Below, piece after piece: positions 1-11,077 of a stretch of 64,000 nt of DNA (positions are counted from its first letter, which is position 1; every line of letters begins with the position of its first letter). Origin of the DNA: Pogostemon cablin (Eukaryota > Streptophyta > Magnoliopsida > Lamiales > Lamiaceae). Under the pieces are notes generated by a model. The model made no database searches. It was not told the DNA's origin and was given only the letters and a program-made list of their open reading frames with translations. A program made the position numbers and the translations under genes. The stretch lies in assembly GCA_023678885.1 (NCBI GenBank), contig CM042982.1, forward strand, positions 4,402,001 through 4,466,000. The letters run 5' to 3'.

Positions 1-141
1 TACAAAAAAAGCTTTTCTTTGGAGCTCTAAGCAATAAAAATAAAAAATATAAATGTAACAAGATATGATGAAAAAGTATTGGAGAATAATTGATAACATG
101 AAATGTGAATTACTACTAAACCTTTTCAGTGATCCACTTAC

Positions 142-3100
142 TTTTGATACACCATTATCAGAAGCCATTATCATTTCCTGACAACAAACAGAAGCCAAAA
201 TTAGAATTTAGAGGGGAGTGAGAGTGGAAATTGCATATTTAATGCTATAACACTGCAAGATCATTTATCCACTCTCTTATCAACAGAAAAATGTCCTATT
301 ATACGTGGTCAGAAGCCTGTAAAGGTAAAATTTCATAATCCGTGTTGCAAAAAGAGTGTGATGTGTAGTCTTTTGACTTAACAAACCGCTTTTTTTCTTT
401 GGGACAAAAGCCTCTTTTAGGAATAAGACTCTTTATTGGGATAGAGGGAGTGTTATCAGAGGTTAAAGGCCTGGAGACATATTTTATCAAACCTCGTATC
501 CAATATAGTTTAATGCATGTTGCTCAATGAAGCCATTAAATAGGTAATTAAATACAACTACAAAAGGAATGCAGTTATAACTGGAACAGTAACTACACAG
601 AAAAGTCTCATGGTGGAAATCTTATAGAAAGTTAGCTTGATAATTAGAAATTCAGCCACTTAAAGAACAACATACAATATTATGACTATGAAGTTGGATA
701 TTCAGTAATCAAACCTTCACTTTCTTAAGACTTTCAGAATCAATATCAATGTTATGCTCATCCACCATAAAGTCTATCATCTTCAGAGACATTTCTTCAT
801 GAGACCTGAAAATATCATTCAGTATACAATTTAATGAGTAGTCAGCAAGTGAGACACAATCGTCCAGATATTAAATTCTTTAACACACTTTAAAGAAGAC
901 CAAGAGACGAGAATTCTGAGACAAGACGAAATAAATCACAAAACAGAATATATTCTGGCAAGTTATCTTCTTTATTCTTGCCTTAAACGTGTTCAAGAAA
1001 ATTGAACAGAGAAAACTGATTACATATTACATATCCAGAGATTCTAAAAATTCCAGCCTTGTTATCACACAGTACAGATACTACATCAAATAAAATTAGT
1101 TTATGCATTCATAAATCATAAATTGCAATTGATGAAAGATAAAATAAGTTCATTCCGCTTTTGATCTCCAAGAGCTATATTGCCAAAAAGAAAATTCTGT
1201 TTCTGGAAGGGTATACTGTTCTAAGGAGTCAAAAATACTCATCGAATGTTATCATTTTACCAAGAGCAGTTGTTAGTATTAAAAACAAATAGGAGTATTC
1301 ATGATCCTTGGAGGACTCTAAAAGCATTATGATGACGCTGTTTTCTATTTTATAATGATTATTTTTTTTCGACTTTGACTCCGCAATCCCAAAGTTTCTT
1401 TTTGATCCTAGCAAAAAGGGAAATTTTGAGATGTTTTTTGCATTGCTTTTTATAACTTAAAAAATATACAGCTATATCTATTGATTAAAATCATAAAGTT
1501 TGCACCTAGAGATTGATACAGGAGGAAAAAAGATATCAGAAATAACCATTTCAGGCCATTGAGAACCCGTGGAAGAAATTCACGCTCAAACATGTGGCTG
1601 AATGGACCATGACCCACATCATGCAGTAAACCTGCACACAATCAGCAGGCAAACAAATGGATGCAAGTCATGACTGCAAACAAAGTGACAGCAAATCAGT
1701 ACATTGATTTACCTGCAATTTTTACAGTGTGTATATCAAATCGGTCAATATCAAGCTCCAAGCCCTACAAAGATAGCATGAATAAGCCTTACTCCCTATT
1801 TAACGATCCATTATGTTGTTGAGCAGACAATATGGTATTACTTGGTAGGTTTTCAGTGTGTTAATAGCTTCACTAGCCAGCCAATACACCCCAAGCGAAT
1901 GTTCAAATCGAGAATGTACGGCCCCAGGGTAGACCATGTATGATAAACCTATATGTAAATATTAAAGTCATGAGTAAAATGCTCCAAGTAATAAGCCTTG
2001 GTGATAAAAGCTGAAATGATGAAACTATAAAGATGTCTACCAATTCACCTGATCCTGGTGTCTAAAAATCTTACTAGTTTTTTGGGGGAAAAATACATTT
2101 TTCTTCAGTAAAAAAAAAAGCGACAAGTTGCTGTTCAAGGAGTTAGTATACTGAGGCATCATGAACAAGATCTTCTTATTGTATAAAAAATGGACATAGT
2201 AGGTCAATGCCCTGGATATTTTTCGAGATTTTCACTGCTGAGTCAAAATAAATGATTTTCTAAAATAACGTAAAACAACAAATTATTTTTAAGAAGCAGC
2301 TGATCAGAATTGTAACAAGCCAGCAGGAAGATAAAATAATTGAGATAATTCCTAAAAAAATAAATTCATGGATCAGATATCTCAAATTCCTAAGAACATA
2401 CATAATTCTGATAAAGATATTTTCAGCAAGAAGAATGATAGCCTCACCATAATATTGAAGAAAGGTAATTAACTTTACCTAACTTCACCAGTAGATCCTA
2501 GATTATAAATTGACGAACAATAACTGAAAAGCAATTCACACAGGAAACAATGATAAACACTCACCAAGCTGCTTCAAATCGCGAAGTCTGCAACATAATT
2601 GAGGAATTAGGTTGAGAATTACATTCAGATTTATGCAGAAAAAGTATGGATAATGAAGCAATACAGCACTTGGTCCTGAACAAGAAAAAACGACAAAAAG
2701 GAAGGATAATACCTCTGAAACTGTTCTGTGTCGACAAACTTCAGGGAAAGCTGCAAGCAAAGGGGGAACATTTGAGAGTGAGAATCCACGTAGACAGATA
2801 AATAATCTAAATTTTAAGCCACCTCTTCAAGTTGTCGATCTAATAGCATAATAAACTAAACAGAGCAATAGCCCATAATAATGCAGGAAAAACGGAAAAT
2901 CTATCTAGCCACTATTATATAGTAGTTCTTAAATAACAAAACAAATATAAACATCAAACACTATATAATCCTTGGCTTCACTCTGTTTTCACGTACTGAA
3001 GCTCAAATTTCCGCTAATCTAATATTTTTAAAGCGTTCTCATACACACTTCAATAAAGCATATATGCTAGCTAGGTTTAGGACAATATAAATGCTCCTTA

Positions 3101-3687
3101 TGCAAAAACATCACATGTGACATGTGCATTATTGAAGAGCGTTGAGTTGTGCTAGAAGCATGAGAGAATAATCAAAACATACGAAGATTATCAAATTTGA
3201 GACGAAGTCGAACTATCAAAGTAAATGTGATTTTCCATAATTTCGAGTCGCTCAATCACAACGAAATCTACACGAGATGTATGATCGCGTATCATTTGAG
3301 AATAACACATAGCAACAAAAAAATCGTCACCGATGGAAACCAAAAGGTCTATAACTTCTCTGTTCCAAACATTCGCGTTACTCGAACTCAACTCACTACA
3401 CACGCGATATTGCGATGCACAAATTCGATCAAGCAGAAAACTAGCAATCAGCATATTTTCGACTCAATATTTTCGCGAGTCGAATCCACAACACAAAGCA
3501 CAAGCGCACGTACAAATTCGAGAGTAAAAACAACAAAAATAAAATTTCAGTTCGTCTTCTCAAAATCGAACATAATAAAAGCACACAACATGCAGAGAGG
3601 AGGAAATACATGATCCATATAAATGTTGCCATGGACGTTATCGTGCATGTGCTTCAAGAATCTCCTGTCGCTTGAGAGGTCCTCCAT
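142..3687 (-). CDS. SAMHD1-like HD-domain dNTP phosphohydrolase (partial, 3' end outside window)
   Basis: Eight exons on the minus strand join in phase: 3687-3610, 2750-2713, 2587-2565, 1948-1842, 1764-1713, 1631-1547, 805-715 and 177-142 (510 nt, 170 codons), all with GT-AG junctions. The last donor (GTAAGT) is in the window, so the gene continues to the left. Residues 15-26 read HDNVHGNIYMDH, followed by FVDTEQFQRLRDLKQLG, SRFEHSLGVYW and LLHDVGHGPFSHMF. These are the hallmark blocks of the SAMHD1/dGTPase HD family. His63, His102 and Asp103 have the same 39-residue spacing as the metal-binding His167/His206-Asp207 of human SAMHD1. The family hydrolyses dNTPs to nucleoside and triphosphate. 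There is no SAM domain upstream, as in plant homologues generally. The start ATG at 3687 is the first in a good context (TTCATGG); the upstream frame stays open, so an earlier start is possible. Exon 3 has only 23 nt. The function is inferred from the family; the exon calls are strong. Confidence 0.87.
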
Positions 3688-3770
3688 GAACCCTTCCTTC
3701 CTGAGATATGCGTATGGAGAGGAAGAAAAGAAAAGCAGCGAGAATTGTGTGATTCTGGGGGAGCAGAGGA

Positions 3771-3779
3771 GTATTTATG
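3771..3779 (-). promoter_or_regulatory. Possible TATA box of the SAMHD1-like gene
   Basis: Read on the minus strand this is CATAAATAC, about 85-90 bp upstream of the ATG at 3687. That would give a leader of some 50-60 nt. The motif is degenerate and AT-rich matches are common in this DNA. Confidence 0.35.
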
Positions 3780-4529
3780 ATGGAATATTTGGAATGCGGA
3801 GTGGTGTTGCCGTGGTGTGGTGGTGAAGCCGAATTACTGAGTGATGCCGCCAAAAAAGTTGTCCTCTTGTCTAGTCGGCGTAGTCGCGTACACGTTAGGG
3901 TCAAATGTAATTCAACCCTCTAATTTCACTATTTTTCCACACATTAACTTCCCTCTTATAAGAAGGTCGCATTTAGTGGATCTAAATTCGTGTATTTTTT
4001 TTCCTAATATTGAACTTTCATTTAAGTTTTCACAAATACACAATTTTTAAAGAATTTCAGATAATCTTTTTTTTTAAGAAACAATGTATTAAATTATAGG
4101 ATAAATGATTAGTCCTAAACAATTATCAAACAAATATTTATGTGAATCCTATGATTCACATTAAACGTTAAGCTAAGTGAGTAATATTTATGAACGTTAA
4201 AAATTTACTAAAAATAGATAAGAGAATTTATATAATAATTACACTTAAACTAGTTAATTTTTTTAATAATTTAAAATCAAGGAGCTAATGTTTTACTGAT
4301 TTAAAAAAGAAGTGGGTTATCATATCCATAAAACTAATATAAAATTTTAATGCAATTATCTTATTCTTTGTTTATGATATTTATATTATGTCAATGACTT
4401 GTTTACAACCTTCAATTGGTAACAACCTTCAATTGGTACAACTTTCGGTACAATCTCTTTTCTTCATTTTCAGTGTGCGTTTTCCTCTTTTTTTTTAATT
4501 GTTGTTGTACATTACTGTTTTTTTTTATT

Positions 4530-4830
4530 TTAGAGATATAATTGTAATTTTACCCTTGTGATCACATATGGTTAGGGTATAATTGTAATTTTACCCTTAT
4601 GGTTTAGGGTATAATTATCCCCTAGGGTTTAGGGTATAATTGTAATTTTACTCTTGTGGTTTAGGGTATAATTATCCGGTTTAAGGTATAATTGTAATTT
4701 TACCCTTGTGGTTTAGGGTATAATTATCCCCTAGGATTTAGGGTGTAGATTATAATTGTAATTTTACCCTTATTGTTTAGGGTATAATTATCCCTTATGG
4801 TTTAGGGTTTAGGGTATAATAGTCATTTAA
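4530..4830. repeat. Minisatellite containing TTTAGGG-type motifs
   Basis: About five imperfect units begin with GTATAATTGTAATTTTAC (near 4536, 4577, 4633, 4686 and 4751; spacing 41-65 bp). They are separated by blocks reading GGTTTAGGGTATAATTATCC. The TTTAGGG heptamers resemble the plant telomere repeat but never occur as a pure head-to-tail array, so this is a minisatellite and not a telomeric stretch. Confidence 0.75.
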
Positions 4831-4971
4831 TTGGTACAACCGGTTGCACTCTAGTCCCTCTCCTATATTATTATTATAGGGTTCACCGTTTAAGCTTAAA
4901 AACAGATGGAGTTTACATGTAAAACAGTTCAAACTCATTACTCATACGGTCATACCCACCCTTGAAATAAT

Positions 4972-5145
4972 TAGCAGATTCGCGTTTTGGTATTTATAAT
5001 TAATTCAATTAAATATGAATAATAAAAAAAATCATAATATATATATTATAATATATATATTATGATTTTTTTAATATATATATTATGATTTTTTTATTAT
5101 TCATATTTAATTGAATTAATTATAAATACCAAACGCGATTCTGCA
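4972..5145. mobile_element. Fold-back (long hairpin) element, MITE-like
   Basis: The left arm, from GCAGATTCGCGTTTTGGTAT through the following AATTAATTCAATTAAATATG block and an A-run, is repeated inverted at 5092-5145, ending ACCAAACGCGATTCTGC. Only a couple of bases differ over arms of ~55 bp or more. The centre is several ATATAT/TATGATTTTTTT palindromes, so nearly the whole 174 bp can fold on itself. No coding capacity and no clear target duplication were found. Confidence 0.7.
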
Positions 5146-5299
5146 TATATATTATAATATAATTTGAATATTTGTATCAAATGCCTGCTTTTAGTATTAT
5201 AGCACTAATAAAATAACAACAATAATAATATGGTATTCTTAATTCGACATTTTTAAAGATTACTCCATTTGAATGGATAATAATCTCTAAAAACAATAA

Positions 5300-6000
5300 G
5301 ATAATTGACAAAAACACATGTGCACCCGGGTACACAGCTTTTAGTATTTTGTGTTAAATTGTATACCCTTTAGTATACAGATGTGTACCTTTTATTTTCT
5401 AAAGAAAATTATTGTGTGTATCTGGGCGCAACACTCCGTGCGCCTTTAGAATTTTGTGTTAAATTGTATATCCTTTAGTATAAAAATGTGTACCCTTTAT
5501 TTTCTAAAGAAAAAAATATTAATGAAAAATGTATACCATTTAGAACAAAATGGTGTACCTTTTATTAATTAAAGTGTATACCCTTTAGACCAAGACAATT
5601 TATAGTGTGCACCCGGGTGCACCTAAAGATAGAGTGCACCCATATACAAATATAAACAAAAATATATACAATTAAGAGTAAAAATGTATACAATTTAATT
5701 GTTAATTTTTTTAATGAAAACTTGTATATAATATTCAATAAAAAGTTAATACACATATGGATGCTAGTTTTTTTAATGAAAACTTAATGTGAAAAAAGTA
5801 TACAATTATTACAAAACACGTATACAAAATAGAATAATATGTATACAAAATAGAATAAAAAGACATACACATATGGGTGCACCCTTGTACCCGGGTGCAC
5901 CCAATATACACTCTTAGACCAAAGCAATATATCCTTACCCATAATACTAAATTTTTAAAGGCGTACAGAATGTATTCCGTGCGTTGGGCGCAAGCAACCT
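5300..6000. repeat. Repeat cluster with GTGCACCCGGGTGCAC palindromes
   Basis: A ~105-bp unit (TTTTGTGTTAAATTGTATA then CCCTTTAGTATA and TTTATTTTCTAAAGAAAA) occurs at ~5347 and again at ~5452, with a partial third copy near 5530-5590. The perfect 16-bp palindrome GTGCACCCGGGTGCAC lies at 5607-5622. Related CACCCGGGTACAC and TACCCGGGTGCACCC sequences lie near 5325 and 5888 in opposite orientation. This looks like the remains of one or more inverted-repeat transposons. No gene is visible. Confidence 0.55.
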
Positions 6001-6070
6001 CACTCAAGATAATTTGATTGCTTGAATAATATTCTTTCTGGCATTTGAAATAGTTGCTTGCCACCTGCAT

Positions 6071-6969
6071 TAAGGCTGGTCAAATTTTTTTAAAAACATC
6101 AAAAACCGTCTATACCGAATTGTACCGTATCGCTATATACAATTATTTAGATAAACCACAATTTATAATTTAAGGAAAAACCACACCGCACTTTATGGTG
6201 AGGTTTCATTTTTATAGTCGAAACTGCACCGACCGCACCGCTAGTTTTTATTAGTATTATATTATATTTATATATGTTAGTATTTAAATAGTTTAGTCAT
6301 TACTCATTTTTTATTCACTACTCCTATAAAAAAAGTTATATTAATGTTGTTGTCTTTATCTTCACTCTTACCATACATGTGTCCTAACTTCTATTCTTCT
6401 TATTTCATGGAGTACTTCTTATCTTTATTATTTCTTTCTTATCTTTATTATTTCTCTCATACGTCTATGTAGAATCTCAACTATAAGTCAATCAACTAAT
6501 CTAACCTCCTATGTATGGTTAAATCAAGGTTGCAAATATTTTCACATGACTATAGATTTCTTTTTATATACTAATGTAAATGGGATCACCTATTATATTT
6601 ATAAGTTTCATCACTTATTTTACGTATTAAATGTTTGTTATGTGTTACTATCATGACTAAATTATCCCAAAATGTACAAGGATGTAATTATCATTACTTA
6701 TGGTATAGGTTTTTTTTATTAGAAAATAAGTTGTAAAATACGAAGTGTAGTATAATTATAAAATAAGAGAACCGGATCAATATTTATGTAGGCTAATCTA
6801 TTAATAAAACCGCCAAACCGCACCAAAACCAACCAAAACCGTTTAAAACCGCATAATTAATATTACTTGAATAACCCGGTTTAAACTTGATTACTAAATC
6901 GAATCGTATATGACAATGCAATTTAAATTATATCGAAAAAACCGCATAACTGCACCGTGCACACCCCTA
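6071..6969. mobile_element. Non-autonomous hAT-type element with 8-bp target duplication
   Basis: The 899-bp element is flanked by perfect 8-bp direct repeats ACCTGCAT (6063-6070 and 6970-6977). Its right end, read inward, is TAGGGGTGTGCACGG, a common plant hAT terminus. The left end TAAGGCTGGTCAAA is a degenerate partner (8 of 14 positions match). The interior has stretches of CCGCACCG and ACCAAAACCG but no long reading frame, so it depends on a transposase from elsewhere. It belongs to the same family as the element at 62113-63349. Confidence 0.75.
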
Positions 6970-7922
6970 ACCTGCATTATGAAGATTCCTGGTAAATTTG
7001 GAGATATTCACGGAAATGTCATTCTCCTTTTTTTTTTTAAAGATAAATCCTTTTCTACACATTTTATCAATCCATTCCGCCATACATGAATTCTCCGTAT
7101 GCATAATTTATAATTCTTTCTTTTAACAATATTAAACTTTATGATGTTTGCCAATAGATAATTAATTTTCCAACTAATGAATGACTTTAATATTAATATA
7201 CACGTGTATATCCTCATTTAATTACCATAGGCTAAAGTCCTATTTAATTTCTAAATGCTTGGAAATTGAGGTGAAGATAGAGAATTATTTTTGGAGAAAT
7301 TCTTTTATGCTTATGTATAAAAGGGTAACTATTTGGAAGAGTAACTATTACTCCTAATTTTTTAAATTGAAATTATTTTCTCTCAAATTTTCTATTTAAT
7401 CTCTCTCACATATATTGTGAGACTAATAATATGGGTCAATTCATTTTTAAAAAATATTTATTATACATATTATTATATATTTATAATAATTTATTAAAAA
7501 TATGATAAATATAATATTAAAATATAATTTTAAAGTATGTTATTATGATTCAATAAAATATAATTATTGATTAGTGAATATTAAGTACTAGTATTTTCTG
7601 TCTATACTCCCACAACAATGTCATATACAATTTCAATTCAATAATTAAAGAGTGATGCTCTTGTGTTCCAGACACCGTGTTTTCATGTCCCCAAATTCAA
7701 TTTAAACCCCTACAATATATAGGGTTAAATAAAAAATGGAGGAGAAGAAACACTTTATTCTTATGTGTTTGCCATAATTAAATTTCATATTTTGATTTTG
7801 CGAGCTTTTGTCATAATTAAATTTTATATTTAGGTTTTGATGAGAAAAAAAAATAAAATAAAAAAATTATACCACGGACAATGATTGATACACAAACACA
7901 CCATAAAATACAATCTTTCAAT

Positions 7923-7945
7923 TCTTAAACCCCTAAACCCCAAAC
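7923..7945 (+). promoter_or_regulatory. Telo-box-like motifs before the PPR gene
   Basis: TTAAACCCCTAAACCCCAAA lies ~45-65 bp upstream of the PPR start codon. AAACCCTAA-type telo-boxes are frequent in promoters and leaders of plant genes for translation and organelle biogenesis. I see no clear TATA box in the preceding 60 bp. Confidence 0.4.
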
Positions 7946-7988
7946 TCAGTTCTCCGCCGTCGGAATCCACCTCTTTCCCCACCGGAAA

Positions 7989-9180
7989 ATGCTAATGGCC
8001 ATTTCCAAATCCAGAACACACTATCTCGCTTCCGCGTCGCTTTTACTGTCGAGAACTCTTTGCAGCCCCAAAATCCCTGTTCAATTTTCTCCATCTCCAG
8101 ATTTCTCAATACCGTCTACTATCAGTGGTACGTTACAGAGGATATCCGGCTTCAATCGGGCCTACCACGACGGAAGGCCCAGAGGTTCCTTATGGAGGGG
8201 GAAGAAGCTCATCGGTAAAGAGGCCATCTTCGTTATTATAGGCCTGAAGCGATTCAAAGACGATAGCGAGAAGATCGATAAATTTATCAAAACTCACGCT
8301 CTCAGACTTCTCAAAATGGACATGGTTTCTGTTCTCACCGAACTCGAGCGCCAAGGGGAGGTCTCTCTCGCCGTCAAGGTGATTTTTTTATTTTGGTTGT
8401 ACTTTGTTCTTCGATTGTTGTACCTTGCTTGCTTCGGTTCATACGTGATGTTGCACATGTAAATGAATTCTGGAGGGCAATTCATCTGCCGTGAATCCTT
8501 ATTTCAGTGATTTTGTGATTAAATAAGCTTGATAATCCATCAATATTAAAGAAATCTGGTACACTAACTCAAATTTTATTGAGTTTTTCTTCAGTATTCA
8601 AGTGTATAATTTAGGGAACAGAAATGAGTATTACATACCGATGAAGATCCTCTGTGCTCTTCCAGTTTCATCTATCAGAACCCAACTATGAATATACTGA
8701 TGGCTTCTCTTTTGCCCCTTTTAACCGAAACCTGTGTAATTAATTATATGAAGAAGCCTTTTTCTTATCATTATCTGTTGATTATTTCAGATGTTTAGAG
8801 TGATTCAGAAACAAGATTGGTATAAACCTGATGTTTATTTGTACAAGGATCTAATTGTTGCGTTGGCTAGAAGTAGAAAGATGGATGATGCTATGGAGTT
8901 GTGGAAAAATATGAGAGAGGAAAATTTGTTCCCCGATACTCAGACATACACCGAAGTTATTCGTGGTTTCTTACAGTACGGTTCTCCTGCTGATGCCATG
9001 AATGTTTATGAGGATATGAAAAAGTCTCCAGATCCTCCAGATCAATTGCCATTTAGGGTATTGTTGAAGGGACTTCTGCCACATCCCTTGTTGAGGAACA
9101 AGGTCAAACAAGAGTTTGAGGAATTTTTTCCTGATCAACGTGTTTTTTATCCTCCAGAGGAGATATTTGGATTAAGATAA
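7989..9180 (+). CDS. Short organellar PPR protein (THA8-like class)
   Basis: Two exons, 7989-8378 and 8791-9180, join in phase (GT-AG) to give 259 residues. The N-terminus (MLMAISKSRTHYLASASLLL, then Ser/Arg-rich) is a plausible organelle transit peptide. A second ATG two codons on (ATGGCC) has the better context and may be the true start. From about residue 90 there are tandem P-type pentatricopeptide repeats, for example KPDVYLYKDLIVALARSRKM and FPDTQTYTEVIRGFLQYG. A conserved tail follows, ending FYPPEEIFGLR. Length, the GSLWRGKKLIGKEA block and the tail match, from memory, the small PPR family that includes Arabidopsis At1g62350 and the THA8 proteins. THA8 binds group II introns in chloroplasts. 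RNA binding is expected; the target and the organelle are not shown by the sequence. Confidence 0.88.
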
Positions 9181-11077
9181 GGTTTGTGTTTTACCAATTT
9201 CTCAAAGACATATGTTTCTACTAATTTAATTGTTAAGTGGATCTGTTTCTTAAAAACCTGGAATAGGAATGATTTCCTCACAAGATCTAAACAAACTTTA
9301 CTGTTTCACCCTTTACTCTTTCATCTATAATCTATTTATTACATCTTCTTGTTTATGTTGATCTGGTGTAATTTTTTTTGTAGTACAAGTTATTTAGGCT
9401 TGAAGTTGATAATAAGTGGAGAACTATATTATGTTATTTTGTTATAGTTAACTTATGAAATGAGCAATGATAAATTGAGGTTTGACGAAGTAGCCTATGC
9501 TTATCGGGGGTTAAGATTGCGTAATGCATGCCACTTAATACACGTTTCGTGCATTAGAAGAAACGAAACATAAGATGGCAGCGTCTAAGTGGAATAGTAA
9601 AACCAATGCTGCTTTCAAGAATCCACCCATCCTTTTTATGTTGCTGATCTCATACACTAGTCATGTTTGAATATTATTCTTTTATTAATTTATTTTTGGG
9701 GTCTGTTTTCAGTATGGCTTCTGGACAGACTCTTAAATCTACAAGATAACAAGCATGAGGAGGAGTGATAATCCAAGCATGTCATTTTAGTACATTCATC
9801 CATCTTGATTACTATATTTATTTCAGGATGTTGTTGTGGAGTAATCTGCTGTAGAACAATGGTGTTGTTCGAACTGACCACCAGAACCTATATTCCCGAC
9901 GCGAAGGACTTATGGAGCTCAGCTTCAAATCGTAACAAAGAACATATTCAATGAGGGAGTAAGATTAAAATGTTGAGGGTAAGTGCAATTGTGTGATGAT
10001 CAGTAAGGTGCAGCATTGTGGATATCGAATATTTATCTAACGCTGTCGTAAGATAGAATTGATATGCATTTTTCTCTGATTAAAAGGTTTTTTATTTTCT
10101 TACTTCCTTTCGCATTCATGTTTGCTTTTCCCTCGTTGTAGTAACATAAACTGATAAACATTTTTCTTTGATTATCACATTCCCTTGATATGTTTTCCTT
10201 TTAGGATCATACTTTTAAAAGGATGTTAAAAATTAAAACTATACTAATGATTATTTTAAAGTTTCAATTGTAAGAAAATTAAGAATTTTATTCCTTATCA
10301 AATTAATCATCACTTTTGAGTAATTCAAAAAAAAAAATCCATATTTAAGTACTATCGTAGAATGCACCAAATTTCTCATAAAAGAACCCATTTTTAATTC
10401 CATACATTTGAGAAATATATACATATTTGGTGCATTTTACAACCATACTTAAAAATAGTTTTTATATACAATTTTTTAAGATATGAATTAATTTGCCAAA
10501 ATAGCAAAGTTTGCGATTTTTCTTGCAATTAACTTTATTTTAAATCACAAAGCAAAACTAAAGGAAAAATAAAAAAATAAAAAATTCTATGACATCTCTA
10601 AAACAATTACTATCATATTCCTCATAATTCTACATAAACCAAATTGCAGCCCAACAAATATAGCATTGGGCTTAATTCCAAATGGGCATTAAAGTTCATA
10701 TTTCGTACCCAAAAACGCTGAAAATTCAAAATAATTACCATCATACCATCGGATTATTATCACTAGAGTAGCTTAGTGACCCACACGAAGGGAGTAAATG
10801 ACCGTTACCTGCAACGTTCCGAATTCGCAGAATTTTTAAATCTTCCATTGTTGCCGACCGTTGAGTTCATTCTAACATCACACCACCGCTCTCTCTCTCT
10901 TTCTCTCTCTCTCTCATAACTATAATCACGAAATATATCTTGAAAGAGAATGCAAATCCCACCGTCTCAAAATTAAGAGCACCCCCGAGAATTTCCCATC
11001 CCTTCTTTCCTACCACAATCTTGGATTTTCTTGATCACCATTGGGGGATTTCTTAGGGTTTAGGGTTACTGAAAATC
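9181..11077. other. Intergenic: PPR 3' region and DUF936 upstream region
   Basis: The first ~700 bp are probably 3' UTR of the PPR gene. No further gene was recognised. An imperfect ~116-bp hairpin at 10341-10456 pairs AATGCACCAAAT with ATTTGGTGCATT on 35-45-bp arms. A CT-rich tract (10888-10915) and a TTAGGGTTTAGGGTT telo-box (near 11053) lie just before the DUF936 start and are likely leader or promoter elements. Confidence 0.6.

Noticed and set aside
299..311. ACAG|GCTTCTGACCAC|GTATAA, a look-alike of an exon encoding ASDH
   Set aside because: The segment at 177-142 (EMIMASDNGVSK) fits the family, the phase and the splice sites better.
3191..3632. Overlapping open frames of 64-138 codons on both strands
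   Set aside because: They lie in intron 1 of the SAMHD1-like gene, resemble no family, and are explained by a less AT-rich T/G-rich first intron.
4530..4830. Interstitial telomere array
   Set aside because: TTTAGGG units are single and separated by unrelated sequence, so it is a minisatellite and not a telomeric repeat.
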